Source: Campanula takesimana | Taxonomy: Eukaryota > Streptophyta > Magnoliopsida > Asterales > Campanulaceae | NCBI GenBank assembly: GCA_026119855.1 | Contig: JAOWBW010000429.1 | Location: 434,001-498,000 of the forward strand | Direction: 5' to 3' | Length of the DNA stretch: 64,000 nucleotides | Shown here: positions 11,785-24,450 of the stretch, piece by piece | Numbering within the stretch: the first letter of the stretch is position 1 | Layout of the letters: every line of letters starts with the position of its first letter | Notes under the pieces: model-generated | Told to the model about the DNA's origin: nothing | What the model saw: only the letters and a program-made list of their open reading frames with translations | The model's database searches: none | Position numbers and translations under genes: made by a program

Positions 11785-12116
11785 CAATGTTAGGCTAAAG
11801 AAGTTTACTAAAAAAACGATACAAGATGTGGTGACGATATTTCATTGGCTACATCGATAGTGGACCCGATACACTCTAATTAAAAACACAACACAATTAT
11901 GACACATATTTTGTAGATCACATTTTAGAATAATACTGGGGGCACAAAAAAGTCACAAAAACTTGCTCACAAAATCCTAAGTGTAATAATATTATTGGTG
12001 TTTTTAATTAGAGTGTGACGGGTCCATTATCGATGCAACCAATAAAATATCACCACTTTATTTTGTGAGCAAGATTTTGTGGCTTTATTTTGTAGCCCTA
12101 GCATTAGCATTGCTCC
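11785..12116. mobile_element. Foldback MITE upstream of the uS9m gene
   Basis: Arms of about 130 bp are inverted copies: GGGCAATGTTAGGCT at the left, and AGCCCTAGCATTAGCATTGC at the right; both contain ATTGGYTRCATCGATARTGG and ACACTCTAATTAAAAACAC. The target duplication is not clear, so class is open. It ends about 240 bp before the uS9m start codon. Confidence 0.65.
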
Positions 12117-12297
12117 ACATTTTATATCCATCTTTAACTTTATTATTTACGGATCAGTCCCTGTTTGCGGACGTCTCCGGCTGCGATTTTGGAACTCTAA
12201 TTTTCGGCCGATTTGCAACACAATTCCTCGCTCTATGCAAAGGAATATTACGACTGAATCCATTTTCTAGCCACCGCCAAACACCTCCCTCGTTCTT

Positions 12298-12330
12298 AAA
12301 CCCTTCCCCTAAACCCTTCCCCTAAACCCT
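12298..12330 (+). promoter_or_regulatory. Tandem telo-box-like repeat before uS9m
   Basis: The 13-mer AAACCCTTCCCCT occurs twice in tandem and is followed by a third AAACCCT, ending 26 bp before the ATG. AAACCCT is the core of the plant telo-box found in genes for the translation apparatus. Placement suggests the 5' UTR or core promoter. Confidence 0.6.
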
Positions 12331-12356
12331 CCGTCCGCCTGAGCTCTTTCTCTACA

Positions 12357-15300
12357 ATGCTCTCTCGCTTCATTGCAAAACCCTCTCACCGCCGTTTCTT
12401 AACCCTACTCACATCTCAATCTCAATCTCACATTTCAAATCACAAACACTATTCCCCTCTCCCGCTGCTCCCTCCAATTCCAAACCCTAATTTCTTCAAT
12501 TCATTTCCTACCACCATCCCACGCCATTTTTCCAGCAATAACAACAACAACAACGACGACAATAACAGTAGGAATCAGTCTGGATTCTGGAACATTTCGT
12601 CTGAAAATGACCAAAATATCGAATCTGTATTCGGGGAGGACTCCGGGAGCCTTGAAGGTACTGTACCCGATTTCCCTTCCAGACAGGTGGAGGATCCTTG
12701 GGTGATTGAATCGAAGGGGAAAGAAGGTGGAAAGGGAGATGAGGACATTGATGACATATTTAAGGGGATTGAAGATAGGAAAGCGACTGGAATGAATAGT
12801 GGTGGTATGGATGAATGGAGGACAGCCGAAGGATATAAGGATTGGAATTTTGTTGTAGAAGAGGGGAAGGAAGAGGAGGTGTTTGATATTGGGAAGGGAT
12901 TGCAGTTGCAGGAAAGTGAGGGTCTTGATGGACATGTTATACCAGGGAGTCAGAAGAGTGAGGAGGATAAGAGACTTGAGATCGAAGAGGAAGAGATCCG
13001 TGCTGTAATTAAAGGTAAGCTTATTCCTTATTCGTATTTTATCTGTATCATATGATAGGCACACGACTTATCTGTTCGTTTCTGTATGTGAGTGTGTTAT
13101 GTTCTTAGGAGCAATGTCAGTCACATTTTTGCTTATTTCAGCGATGATCACGGTGTAGTCATATTGTGTGAGAAATAATGCTTGTTAGGATTCTATATAC
13201 TGGCATGTCAAATGAAAGAATGTAGTGGGTGAAGATGGAATTCAGAATCTCAGTTTGAGTAAGACTTCATCTGCCTAATCCTTTAGTCACTGTCACCCTG
13301 CTTTGATATGAGTTAGTTGCGATGTCTAAGAACTTACTGGCCGCTTCTTAAGTTCATGCTTGAAAGTATTTTTTTTGAGCTGAATGTTACAACCCTATGT
13401 GAAGTTTAACTCATCCAAACTTGTGAGATAATTATCTTCTTGGAATATGAAAGAGTTACAGGCTCACTTGGTGCATGCTCTTTGCTGCAGGCAAGTCGAT
13501 CAATCACGACAGGGTAAATTACAAAATAGGATCTAAACTCCACGGAGTGGTACCGGTTTAGGGCCTATGGTCCAAAATCTAACGAAATGGGGCTTATGTT
13601 TTTTTATTTTTTTTTATTTTTTTTATAGAAAAAATATTATTAAAAAAACAGAGTTTTTTTGACAGGATTCGTTAGAAAAGTCAGTTAAACCACATGTGCC
13701 TAGCACGTGATGGACAAAATGGATTAATTTGAAATGGGTGTTAATTCTTAAGGGGTTAAATGCACATCTTTGAAAATAGAAGGAAGGGTCAGGAAATCTC
13801 TTCTACCCCCTTTCATTTTAACCCAGATTCAAAATCCCCAAATCAAACTCGAATTCATCCCTAACCTTCACCATCTCATCCGCCCACAATCATCCCACCG
13901 GTGGCACCTTTCCCCTCCCCACCCTCCACTCCACCTGTATGTCTTCACCGCTGCCCTTCTTACTCTATAATCACTTCATGCACCCCTTCGTCTTTCGCCT
14001 GCACGTGTCTGTGTGCATCGTTAGTCCCGGACCTGATTAGGAGTGTGTCTCTGTGTGTGCGTGCGTTTTAAAAGGGTTTGAAAGCCGTTGATTGAAGTAG
14101 GATCTTTGTGGCCGGAGAAGGGAAAAAGAAAGGGGGTTGAACCTAAGGGTGACGGCATCTGGGTTTTGTTTTACTTTGCTTTTAATTTCCATTTTTGACT
14201 CTGGTGGTGTGATGGTTGTAATGCCTTCGTGGTGGTGATTGTGGTTGCAGCCGGTGGAGATTAAGGTGGCTGCAGTTGGTGGAAGATGGAAAGGGGATGC
14301 TAATGGAAGATGGAGAGAGGGGAAATGTGGGGTTGGTGGGGGATAAATTAAATTTTATATTAACCCCTTAACTTTAGGAATTTACATTTGACCCTTGTAA
14401 AGTAATAACAATTCCAAACTAATCATTTTGTCCATTACGTGCAAGGCACATGTGGTTTAACTGACTTTTCTAACGAGTTCCGTAAAAAACCCTGTTTTGA
14501 TTAAAAAATTATACCATAGGCCCCATTTCTATTTCGTTAAATTTTGGACCACATGCCCTAAATTGGTATCACTCTGTGGAGTTTAGGCCGTATTTTGTAA
14601 TCTACCCATCACGGTATGGTATTTTGTCACACCAGATAATTTGCATCGCACTTTGTCATAAAGAATCCGAGCATATGCACAAGACAATAATCCTTTTTTA
14701 CAAGACAATAAACTTTCTGTTAAAGTACTTGTGAGTCTCAACAATCTCCAGAGCTTTTCTCGTTTGTCAGGAGTAGGACTCCTGTAAACTTCAAGAGCAT
14801 TAGAGTGCTTTTTGGCTCCAAAGCAATCTGTTCTCTCTCCCTATCTTGGTGTCTCCTACAAATAAAAAGAACAAATATAAGGTTTGAGACATGATTAACT
14901 TTCATCACTCGTGGAAGGGGCGTTGAACCATTCCTCTAGCACTGACTGCTATTCCTTTAAGGTTAATAGGGCTAGTTGTTGTAAGTCTCTAACATCGAAA
15001 TGCTTTGCTCTAGAAACTCTTTTAACTTGGGGAAATGGTATAGTATAAACTCCTTCTGGATAAAGTCTGTAATCAGTAAGTCAGACTCACAAGTTTCTTT
15101 TACTCTGAGGGAGCAAAGAGTCAAAGATAGTCATCACTTCTTGCCTAGTGTGTTAGCACATCTCCTCATTAAGGATTCAATCATTTCTAATCCCACATTA
15201 AGACATTTCTAGAAAAGACATGTGAAAGACTTTTCGTATTAGAGGGCTGATTGCCATTTCTTCTTTAACGTTGTTCTGATATTCCTTATTCAAATTACAT

Positions 15301-18300
15301 ATTTTTTGGACATTGGGAATATTCCCAAACTTGAATTTATGCTGAGACAGTATGAGAAAATATGTGTCAACACATTGCAGTTATATTTCATATTTATGAG
15401 CAGCCTAGGTTTGTCAATATTAGAGAGCAGTTATCTAGTTATCTGAGAGTTGAGGGACTATACTGAAGGAAAATACGTGTCAACACATTGCAGTTATAAA
15501 GAAAACAAAGGTTACCCTTTGTTAGCTCTCTCCAGAGGATCAAATTAGTAAAAGTTTACTCCTTGTCATACCCAAAACCCATGAAAGAAGTCGTGAATAG
15601 CGGGGGAAACTTCACTGTGAATGATCCTAACAAGATCGGAAGAAGTGATTAGTTGTCGATATCCCAATTAGATTGGAGGAAGTGATTAGTTGTTTGACTG
15701 GAAGCTGGAGCACTGCTAGGTTCAAGGGCTTCATCCCTGTTTCACACTCTCACCTCTTGATACAAATAATAGGTTGTGCCCTGAAAAGAGAAAACAAAGG
15801 AAATTGAGCACTTAGTTTCCTTCAGTATAGTCCCTCAACTCTCAGAAGATGCAACCTTTGGGCCATGGATAAAAGAATATGATGTTCTCTTAACAGAGTT
15901 TCACGCCAACCACGACTGCTATAAATGGCAACCAAAAGAGGATAGGGACACCCTTAGAATGACGTTGGGTTTTATACTTTAAAGAGGTCTTCTGTAACTG
16001 ATAATTGTTGGGAAATGTTTGTGTTGACATGATTTTTGCACATCATTTGTGGTTGAAAAATCAGAGAGTTTAGTAATTTCTAGTTTTTATCTTATTTAAT
16101 TTAGTCCTTTTTGGATATATTTCATTAGACCGCTATTGTGAATCCTCCTTTCATTTGGATATCAGCTGTTGTGCATAGGACTGCTCAAACTTGTTGGTCG
16201 TAAAGAAATACTGTCATTATTCATACTATGTGTCTTAAGAATTGGCATTCCATTGTGTATTCTTATGCTTGATTTTGAAATTAGAGTGTAGCAATGTGGT
16301 ACATCAAAAGCAGGCTACTGATATGGCAATTATAGGTACAGATTTTTTGTGTAATAACTTTGTCGGTTAGATTACTTCTCCTTTCTAGGATTTGGCTGGT
16401 TTGGCTATGCTAAAGTTACTCATCAAACTTTGTCATATAGGTTTAGTTTGTGTTGGTTTAAAAGGGGTTAGCTTTTCTCTCTAGTCAGTTTTTGTTCTTT
16501 ATTAGAATAAGCAATTAATTTGCATATTGTCAAATTGTTGGAATCTAGCTTAATTTAGGACTCAGTCAACTAACCCAGTTCTATTCTGGGTAGTTTAGAC
16601 CTACTGTCTAGGCTCTTCACACAATTGTTGAATTATCTTCTGAAATTCACATGACGATAGGCTGGTGAATTGGTAGTATAAATCATCTTGTTGGATAGCG
16701 AGGCACATGAGTGATACTATGTGTTAGAATTTTGTCACTGAAAATGATTTTTCACTTTGGAATTATGTGAACTATGTTCTACGATGTGCTAGGGTGAGAT
16801 GCAAATACTCCAAGTTTGCACGTAAAATGGTTCTTGTAAAAAAAAAACGAGCTCACATAGTTACCAAGGACTGATGAGTTTTTGGCGCGATATTGAAGTG
16901 GAGTAACTTGTACTAACTAAACTTTTGTATATGCTTTCATGTTTGTAAACGGAGGCAAACATATGCTATTATCTTTTGAGTTTTGATGACCATAAAATTC
17001 TGATATGTGTGAATCCAGGTCCAAATCGTGCTTTTGGCGATTTAATCACAGCATCTGGAATCACAGAGGCCATGCTAGACAGTTTGATTCTCCTGAAAGA
17101 CCTGGAAGGTATTGAAGGGCTACCTCCTTTACGTGAACTTGAGGAACTGCGTTACGAAAATAATACTAGAAAATCCTCAAGAGCTGAAATAGAGCGTCTG
17201 AAACAGGAGGAAGTAGCTAAAGCTCGAGTGCGACAAGTTGACTCTCAGGGAAGGGCTTATGGCACGGGGAAGAGGAAATGTAGCATAGCCCGTGTATGGA
17301 TTCAACCCGGTGAGGGTAAATTTTTAGTAAACGACAAACAGTTTGATGTTTACTTCCCTATGCTTGATCATCGAGCTGCTCTTCTTCGACCGTTCACTGA
17401 GACGAAGACTTTGGGTCTTATGGATGTTAGCTGTACTGTGAAAGGTGGTGGTGTGTCAGGTGAGAATATTCTTTATCTGTCTTAAAGATTGATTGCATGA
17501 TCTCTTATCTGCCAACCTCATTATAATAATTCATCATCGAAGGGATCGTTTGCCAAGACACTATGTTGAGTATATACTTTTTCTTTTTCACTTTTGACCT
17601 AGGTCCATTTGGCATGAATGCTTTTCGTCTTGAAAAGAGGCTCTGCAAGTGCATTTGTTTTCCAGAGTCTTTAGATGAAAGCTTAAATTGACTAATGATT
17701 GATACTTCCATCTCCTATAGAATCTGCTATAATGGCTCTTCTTTGTATTTTTTTTGGTTTATCTTTTTCCCGTTTGTTTCTTTGTTTTACTTCGGCATAT
17801 TGGGGTTTTCCCACTCTTGTTAGATCTTTTCCTCCATGATAAAACATATTTTGTCTTGGCGTTATATATGTTGACCGTAACTATATAAATTAGTGACATT
17901 TAATAAAATTCATACACGGACTCACAAATATCATGAAATGTGTAAGCTTTAGATACGAATGATTCAATATCATTATTATACTCCCTTTGTCCTAGAAGGA
18001 TAGTCCCTCTTTTTTCGTTGTTACTACGAAGGAACTTTGAGCAATAATTAAGGCTACTTTTAGTTATCTTAATGTGAATCTAAAAATTGGTATTAATAGT
18101 ATTTATAATGGTGTATCAATCACAGTTTTTGAATTTTCATTAGAATTATTAAAAGTAGCTTTAATTATTGCTCAAAGTTCCTTCGTAGTAACAACGAAAA
18201 AAGAGGGACTATCTTTCCGAGACAGAGGGAGTATTATTTAGGTTTAGGTTTATTAGCTTTTACCTTTTAGTTTGTAGAAGGTTTGTGTAACTTTGGCAGC

Positions 18301-19989
18301 ATGTGAGAAATAATTAAAGTCAAATGAGAGGTAGAAGTTTTGGATAAATTATGTTGATTTGACATTCAAGAAACTGTTTACTGTGACGTGTAGTACTTTA
18401 AGAATTAAGATAGAAAATAATCTTATACTCCCTCTGTCCCTTACTGAATGCCCTTTTTAGAATAAACTTTGTTTCTACATTTTTTTTGCTAGTGTCTTTG
18501 TACATGCAAAACTAAATGTTTGGAAAGAGGATAACATGATTTTATATGAATCTTTGCCAGAGTTTTTCAGATGTCCCTTAAAATGAAATTTGGACATTCA
18601 TTTAGGGACAGAGGGAATAATGTCGATTCTTGTACTTAAATATGTGCTAAAGTAAATGCATTATACTCGCTTAGTCCAATTTGAAATTGCAAAAAAACCA
18701 TTGTGCATGGGAATTAAGGAGAAGTATATAATAATGTAAAGGTGTTGTGACAGTGAGGTAGGTATTAGTAGCGTGGTAGGTAGGGAATAGTAAGTGGGTT
18801 AGTTGGTGTGAATATGACAAGTGAGTCCCATTGATTAAAAAATAGAATAAACTTTTCATTTTAGGATTTCACAATTTTAAATGGGATACCTAAATTTTTT
18901 TATTTTTTTTTTCTTTTCAATTTCATGGGACGGTCACACTATTTTCGATCAATATTGTGATCAGAGAAGAAGCTCTTTCAAAATTATGCTGACTTCATCA
19001 GGAAACTTACTTATTTGAAGGTGTGTGGGATCTTTCAAGATCCTCGTTCGTTCATTTCTCCGGTATTTAGAGGGAAGGGCATCTTTTGAGAGCTCTTACC
19101 CGCGGATAGGTCCTCATGTGCTTTTCGTTCTTAAGACAGTTGCAGATGTTGTCTTACCCATTGGGACTGTCCAAGTCTATGAGATAATTTATACTCCCTC
19201 CGTCCCAAAATGATAGTCCCCCTTTTCATTTATGTTTGTCCTGAAAATGGTCCTACTTCTGTAAATGGTGTGCTAAAATGATTGAAGTTCCAAACTTACG
19301 ATGGATCTATTGAGTAATGCACAGTTATTGCATGAGAGAGTTTAGTGGGCGTAAAAATTGGATCTCACTAAAGTAAATAAATTAACAATATGTTGTTAAT
19401 ATGTTTGAATAGTCAAACGGGACTATCATCATTGACGGAGGGAGTAGCATAGAGTGTGGAATGGCAGCTTCTAGTATCAAGCTGATTGTGGGGTGGGGGG
19501 ATAAGGAGTAACTAGTATGAAGCAAAACTAGTCTAATTCGCTATACTTTCTTATTTATTTTCCTTTTTTTTAGTTGAAACATAAATCTATGTATAACAGG
19601 TCAAGTTGGGGCAATCCGTTTGGGAATTAGCAGGGCTTTGCAAAATTGGGCACCAGATAGTCTCCGTCCTCCTCTAAAAGCAGGTATGACTTGTGGGAGT
19701 CAACTTCTATTACTTGCATCATTTTAGCTAGTCTGAGATTTTCGTTAGTATAATTAAATCAACTTGAAATCATTGCTCAAAGTTCCTTCGTAATAACGGA
19801 GAAAAAAGTATGAAGATCATTTTGGGACGGAGGGAGTATTTTGTTGCTGCACCCTTCACATATTACTAATTTAGTTGAATCTCATTTGTGTTACCAGCTG
19901 GTTTCTTGACAAGGGACTCAAGGGTTGTGGAAAGGAAAAAACCTGGGAAAGCTAAAGCGAGAAAGAGCTATCAATGGGTCAAGCGTTAG
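12357..19989 (+). CDS. RPS9M: Mitochondrial small ribosomal subunit protein uS9m
   Basis: uS9 belongs to the mitoribosome small subunit; its C-terminal tail reaches the decoding centre. Four exons, 12357-13014, 17019-17459, 19600-19683 and 19898-19989, all with GT..AG introns, give 1,275 nt (424 residues). The N-terminus (MLSRFIAKPSHRRF..., rich in Ser, Arg and His) looks like a mitochondrial targeting peptide. Residues about 60-215 are acidic and of low complexity. The S9 domain is in exons 2-4: GRAYGTGKRKCSIARVW, the DHRAALLRPF region, TVKGGGVSGQVGAIRLGISR and the basic end KARKSYQWVKR, which is the diagnostic S9 tail. Length matches plant uS9m (about 430). Intron 1 is 4.0 kb and intron 2 is 2.1 kb, expanded by MITEs. 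The start is the first ATG in a long open exon with a targeting-like sequence. Confidence 0.95.
13512..14607. mobile_element. MULE-like element in intron 1 of uS9m
   Basis: Long inverted ends (roughly 250 bp, diverged) begin GGGTAAATTACAAAATA and end with the inverse. The 9-bp flanks ATCACGACA (13503-13511) and ATCACGGTA (14608-14616) differ at two sites. No transposase is seen; the 500-bp interior (13800-14340) might be captured host sequence but I could not identify it. Confidence 0.78.
15364..15846. repeat. Perfect 31-bp inverted repeat and 21-bp direct repeat in intron 1
   Basis: 15441-15471 and 15816-15846 are exact reverse complements with 344 bp between. A 21-bp direct repeat starting GTGTCAACACATTGC lies at 15364-15384 and 15476-15496. 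The rest of intron 1 (14617-17018) shows no element that I recognise. Confidence 0.75.
17981..18231. mobile_element. Stowaway MITE, long hairpin, in intron 2 of uS9m
   Basis: TIR CTCCCTTTGTCC / GACAGAGGGAG with TA on both sides. Its arms are near-complete inverse copies for over 90 bp, so the whole element folds as a hairpin in the pre-mRNA. Confidence 0.9.
18428..18617. mobile_element. Stowaway MITE in intron 2 of uS9m
   Basis: Starts CTCCCTCTGTCCCTTACTGA, ends with the inverse TTTAGGGACAGAGGGA; TA flanks. 190 bp; same subfamily as 11367-11611. Confidence 0.85.
19194..19444. mobile_element. Stowaway MITE in intron 2 of uS9m
   Basis: Starts CTCCCTCCGTCCCAAAATGA and ends TGACGGAGGGAG, with TA flanks. 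251 bp. A truncated relative with only the right end (GGGACGGAGGGAG) is in intron 3, ending at about 19838. Confidence 0.88.
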
Positions 19990-21826
19990 TCAAAAACCAT
20001 GTTCTTCAATTATTCAACCGCGTTTATTTCTTTTTGCGGTGAAAGGAAGAAGTTATTTCAAAATAATCAATGGCCTTTTTTGGATCAGGAAAAATTATGT
20101 TTGTTGTGTTCTTGTTTTCCTTTCTTTAGTCAATTTTGTGTTTCCTTATTCTAAGTAGTTCCTACTTTCCCTATTGTTGAGTTCTCGAATTTCATGAGGT
20201 TTGACCCCGTTCACAAGCCATGATATCAGTGGCGGATCTAGAATTTTTTGTGAGTGGTCAAATTTTTAGGTACCCAAAATAAATAAATTATAATCACATA
20301 TTGAACACCTACAATTGTAATGCTACATGTATTACCTTTATAGTTATATAGAGTTGAAATTTAATTATCTTTGCAATGCAATGATAAACAAATTAATACT
20401 CAATATAAGGTAAAGATCAACTGTTGAAGTCTTGGTGGTTTTGTTTACGAATAGTCAAATACTAATCCTTCTCAAACATGTCAGCTACCAACTGCTCACG
20501 CTATTGATATCCATCGATAAAATTCCGACAACCACTGAGTCTTTCTTTAGTGAATTTAGCTTATTTTCTAAGAAAAACGTAGTGATAATTAATTTGTTTT
20601 TGAGGAAATAACTTGGTACTTGTATAATAAATTAACCGTGAACAGAAACTGAAAATTAAGGAGTGATATATAGGAGAATATGGTTGACAAGTGAGACCCA
20701 TAATTTAAGTGTGTGAATATGACAAGTGAGATATAATTAGGAATGAGTCAGAGGGAGTATATATAAATATTAGGAATTAGGTTGCAAAAATTATTATGTT
20801 GAGAGCTCATTTGCAAATGTGTACTGTATACAGGTAATTGTTAAACAATGATCTCACATCTGGAATTAATAAGTCATGACCCTTTACACGTACGAATCAA
20901 AGAGAGACCCATGATGATTAAAAAACACGCGAACCCTAAACAGACGCCCACGGTGATTTATCTCTGCTCCATCCAAATATATGTCCATGCGTATGCCCAA
21001 AGTTCAGCTACGCTTGAGAGGGCGTGATAAAACAATTATCCCACATCAGAATTAACAAGCCATGTCTTGATTATATAAAGATCCTTAGTAGCTTTTCTCA
21101 TTTCCAATTAGTTTTAGATGAAACCACATACTTTATCATTAAATGAATTGCAATATAACATTTATCTCTTTCTATATGTATTAAAAAGAGTAGTCTCAAT
21201 TATGACTACTTTCCGCCAAAACCATTATTTTACCGCCGAATTATGATGTTTCTAGAATATTGCATTTTTTATAGATGGTAATTTTGAGCTGAACAAACAT
21301 GTCTAAACTCTTACTCAAACGTTATATAGAAAATGCATGAAACTTGTGGTAGAAGGAGATAATGGCTCTTCAACTCCAAATAATAACCTTAAATAATTGC
21401 AATTCACTACAATTTCACTTATCAAGTAAAAAAAATTAATTCAAGCTCATCCTCAAAAGAGAAGGACGTTTAGAAATTTCTTTTGTCAAGATCCTTCACA
21501 CTCTAAAACGATTTGCTTTTTCTCCAATCTCCATTCCCTTGATCTCTTTTGTCGTCCCACAATACCCGGCGCTCTTGATTTACACTACTCACCCAAAATT
21601 TCAAAATTCCTGACCACTTATCTCCTCTTTGTAACGCTCTCAAATGTACTTTTTCTAACACGTGCGCATCTAATAAGTGTTTGAGTGCACATATTTGCAT
21701 TAGTTCAAAACAAACACATAAAAATGTAGGTAGTAAAGGAAAACGCATCGGCAGGGGATAGGCCGTGGGACCATATCTTGACACTAGTTGGGTTCATCTA
21801 TACAGTATGATATAAGGTTAAGAAAA

Positions 21827-23111
21827 TCTATATATATTAAAAGTCGACGCGGAGGTATACGAATTCGCCATGCGGACAGTTTAGGCTAAAGAATGCTTTT
21901 AGTGAAGCCATGTTATCACCGTTCTTATTGATAAGTGACTCTTGATATTCTTATTATTAGCTAATAATATTAGTTAATAATAATAATTATTATATAAGTT
22001 AACTATAATAATTATTGTATAAGTTAACTATTACTATTAATAGTATTAGTTAACTATAATAGTTATTGTATAAGTCAACTATTACTATTAATAGAATTAG
22101 TTAACTATAATAGTTATTGTATAAGTCAACTATTACTATTAATAGTATTAGTTAACTATAATAGTTATTGTATAAGTTAACTATTACTATGAATAATATT
22201 AGTTAACTATAATAGTTATATAAGTTACTTATTACTATTAATAGTATTAGTTAACGTTAATAGTTACTATATAAGTTAACTATTAATATTAATAGTATTA
22301 GTTAACCATAATAGTTACTATATATGTTAACTTTTACTATTGACAATAATAGTTAATTACAATAGTTACTATATTAACTTTTACAATTAACAATATTAGT
22401 TAATTATAATAGTTATTATATAAGTTAATAATTATTTTTTTAAAAGAAATTAACTATTACTATTAATAATATTAGTAAATCATGATAGTTACTTTCTTCA
22501 TTCCAAATTGAATGTCCTGTTTATACTAAAATGAATGATTTTTTGAAATTTTAGATTCAAATAATTTGTACCTAAGATTTTTTTTTCATATATCATTATA
22601 TGCATTCATTTAAGTGCAACGGTTACTAAAATATGAAGAGTCTCAATAAAATTTAGTATATTAAAAATAATTATGATAAAGTGACTTTAACTTCTCCGGT
22701 ATAAGAAATGAAAAGTCATAATTTGAAATGTAAAGTCACAAAAAATAAATTTTTGATTTATTACTTAAAAAAAATGAAAAGTCATCAAACAATTTATTTT
22801 GTTTAACTAATAAATTAATAAGTTTATGTTGATGAAACTCTAATCTTGCAAACAAAGGAAAAGTCACAAAAAACATTAATCTTGATTTTAAATCCAAAGT
22901 TAGAAATTGATCTACTCTTTAATTTATCCCCCCGAAATAAAAATAAAATTGCAATGTAATTGATTATTTACATGCCTTCTTTTTTAGTTGTATTTTTGTG
23001 ATACTTAAAAATTATTTTTCTTTAATCATAATAAAATATACTCCATTTGACTAACTAAATAAACGACAAATTGTAAACAAATTTCCGTGCGTAGCACGGG
23101 GTTTTTCCTAG
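21827..23111 (+). mobile_element. Non-autonomous Helitron A
   Basis: 5' end TCTATATATATTAAAAG follows host A; the 3' end has the hairpin CCGTGC GTA GCACGG (23085-23099) and then CTAG before host T. 1,285 bp. The interior is an AT-rich array of TTAACTATTACTATTAATAG-type units (21950-22480) and has no ORF. Confidence 0.88.
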
Positions 23112-23584
23112 TATCATATTAAAGACTCTTCTTTACCCTTATGATGAAATCTATCTTTTCTCCGAACCCCTTCCTCAATTTAGTAATGCTAATTTTTTGG
23201 CTTTGGTTCATTTACGGCTTTTCTCGCTCTACTAGATTCTCTTATACTTTACTTTAGAAAGACAAACCTAACCATAGTTATAATCTTCAATGCAATTCTT
23301 AGACGGGGAACTCCGCTGGTATCTGGACTTTTTGGATTGAGATCGATATAACCAATTCAGGTTGAAAACAAAAATCTTTGAATCATATAAGAAATCACTA
23401 GATCACCTTTCGATGGATAGAACCCGGTGATAAATAGGCCCTCTATTAACAACTTTGACTTTCACATGCTTTTTTCTAACTAAAGGCTTTCCCCTAGTCT
23501 GCTTTCCCCTAGTCTTTGGATTGAGGCTTTAAAGCGTTTGTTTCAATGTCATCATGGCCAAACCAACCCACTAGAGGTAGAAAA

Positions 23585-24180
23585 TGTTGGGGTGTCAACC
23601 CAAGTCCCACATCGGCAATTGAATGAAGAATTGCCTAGTATATAAAGGTATCCACACACTCCATTAGTATGAGACCTTTTGGGAGATGACCCAAAAATAA
23701 ATCCGTGCGGGCTGGGCCCAAAGCGGACAATATCATACTAGTGTGGAGTGGTGGGGGTAGTCGCGGTCCCAACAACTGGTATCAGAGCCCATGTTGGTTG
23801 ATGGGCCCGACGCGAAGTGGACCGCGTGCGAGTTGTGTGGAGATGTGTGGAATTCTCCTATGTGTGATCTCGCGAAAAAAGACCCTTGTGTCGAAAGTCT
23901 TCCAGATAAAGGTGATCAGGCGGCGTGTCCCGCAGATGGTGTTAGCGGCGGTACAAGTTTCGCTGGAGGTACTTGAGTTGAGGGGAGGTTTGTTGGGGTG
24001 TCAACCCAAGTCCCACATCGGCAATTGAATGAAGAATTGCCTAGTATATAAAGGTGTCCACACACTCCATTAGTATGAGGCCTTTTAAGAGATGACCTAA
24101 AAACAAATCCGTGCTGGCTGAGCCCAAAGCGGACAATATCATACTAATGTGGAGTGGTGGGGTTGGTCGCGGTCCCAACA
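23585..24180 (+). mobile_element. TRIM (miniature LTR retrotransposon), complete
   Basis: Two 190-bp LTRs (23585-23774, 23991-24180) begin TGTTGGGGTGTCAACCC and end GGTCCCAACA. A primer-binding site TGGTATCAGAGCC (23777) matches initiator tRNA-Met, and a purine tract GAGGGGAGG precedes the 3' LTR. Target duplication GAAAA at 23580-23584 and 24181-24185. The 216-bp interior codes for nothing recognisable. Copy B keeps the empty site near 34766-34775. Confidence 0.93.
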
Positions 24181-24450
24181 GAAAAGACTATGAAGATGGT
24201 AGTTTCTCCCACCTTGCCTGATAGCCTTTTGCCTCTCTTGTTCGCTAACCAAGGAAAGGTGCATTGCACTTTACTTATTTGTCTGTTGATTTGTATCATA
24301 CTAATGTGGAGTGGTGGGGTTGGTCGCGGTCCCAACAGAAAAGACTATGAAGATGGTAGTTTCTCCCACCTTGCCTGATAGCCTTTTGCCTCTCTGGTTC
24401 GCTAACCAAGGAAAGGTGCATTGCACTTTACTTATTTGTCTGTTGATTTG
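24137..24450 (+). repeat. 157-bp tandem duplication overlapping the TRIM end
   Basis: 24137-24293 is repeated at 24294-24450 almost exactly. The unit joins the last 44 bp of the TRIM LTR to host sequence, so the duplication is younger than the TRIM insertion. Confidence 0.85.

Noticed and set aside
12501..13064. 187-codon minus-strand frame
   Set aside because: Antisense to uS9m exon 1; no domain and no exon signals.
20830..21060. Possible TRIM-like LTR pair with CCCACATC blocks
   Set aside because: The blocks are too diverged to define LTR ends, and PBS and target duplication are missing.
23113..23580. Possible decayed gene in the segmental duplication
   Set aside because: Texture is gene-like and both copies are conserved, but stops occur in all frames and I could not name any domain.
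23585..24180. Cassandra-type TRIM with a 5S RNA domain
   Set aside because: The LTR has CCCACATCGG but not the rest of the 5S promoter boxes that define Cassandra.
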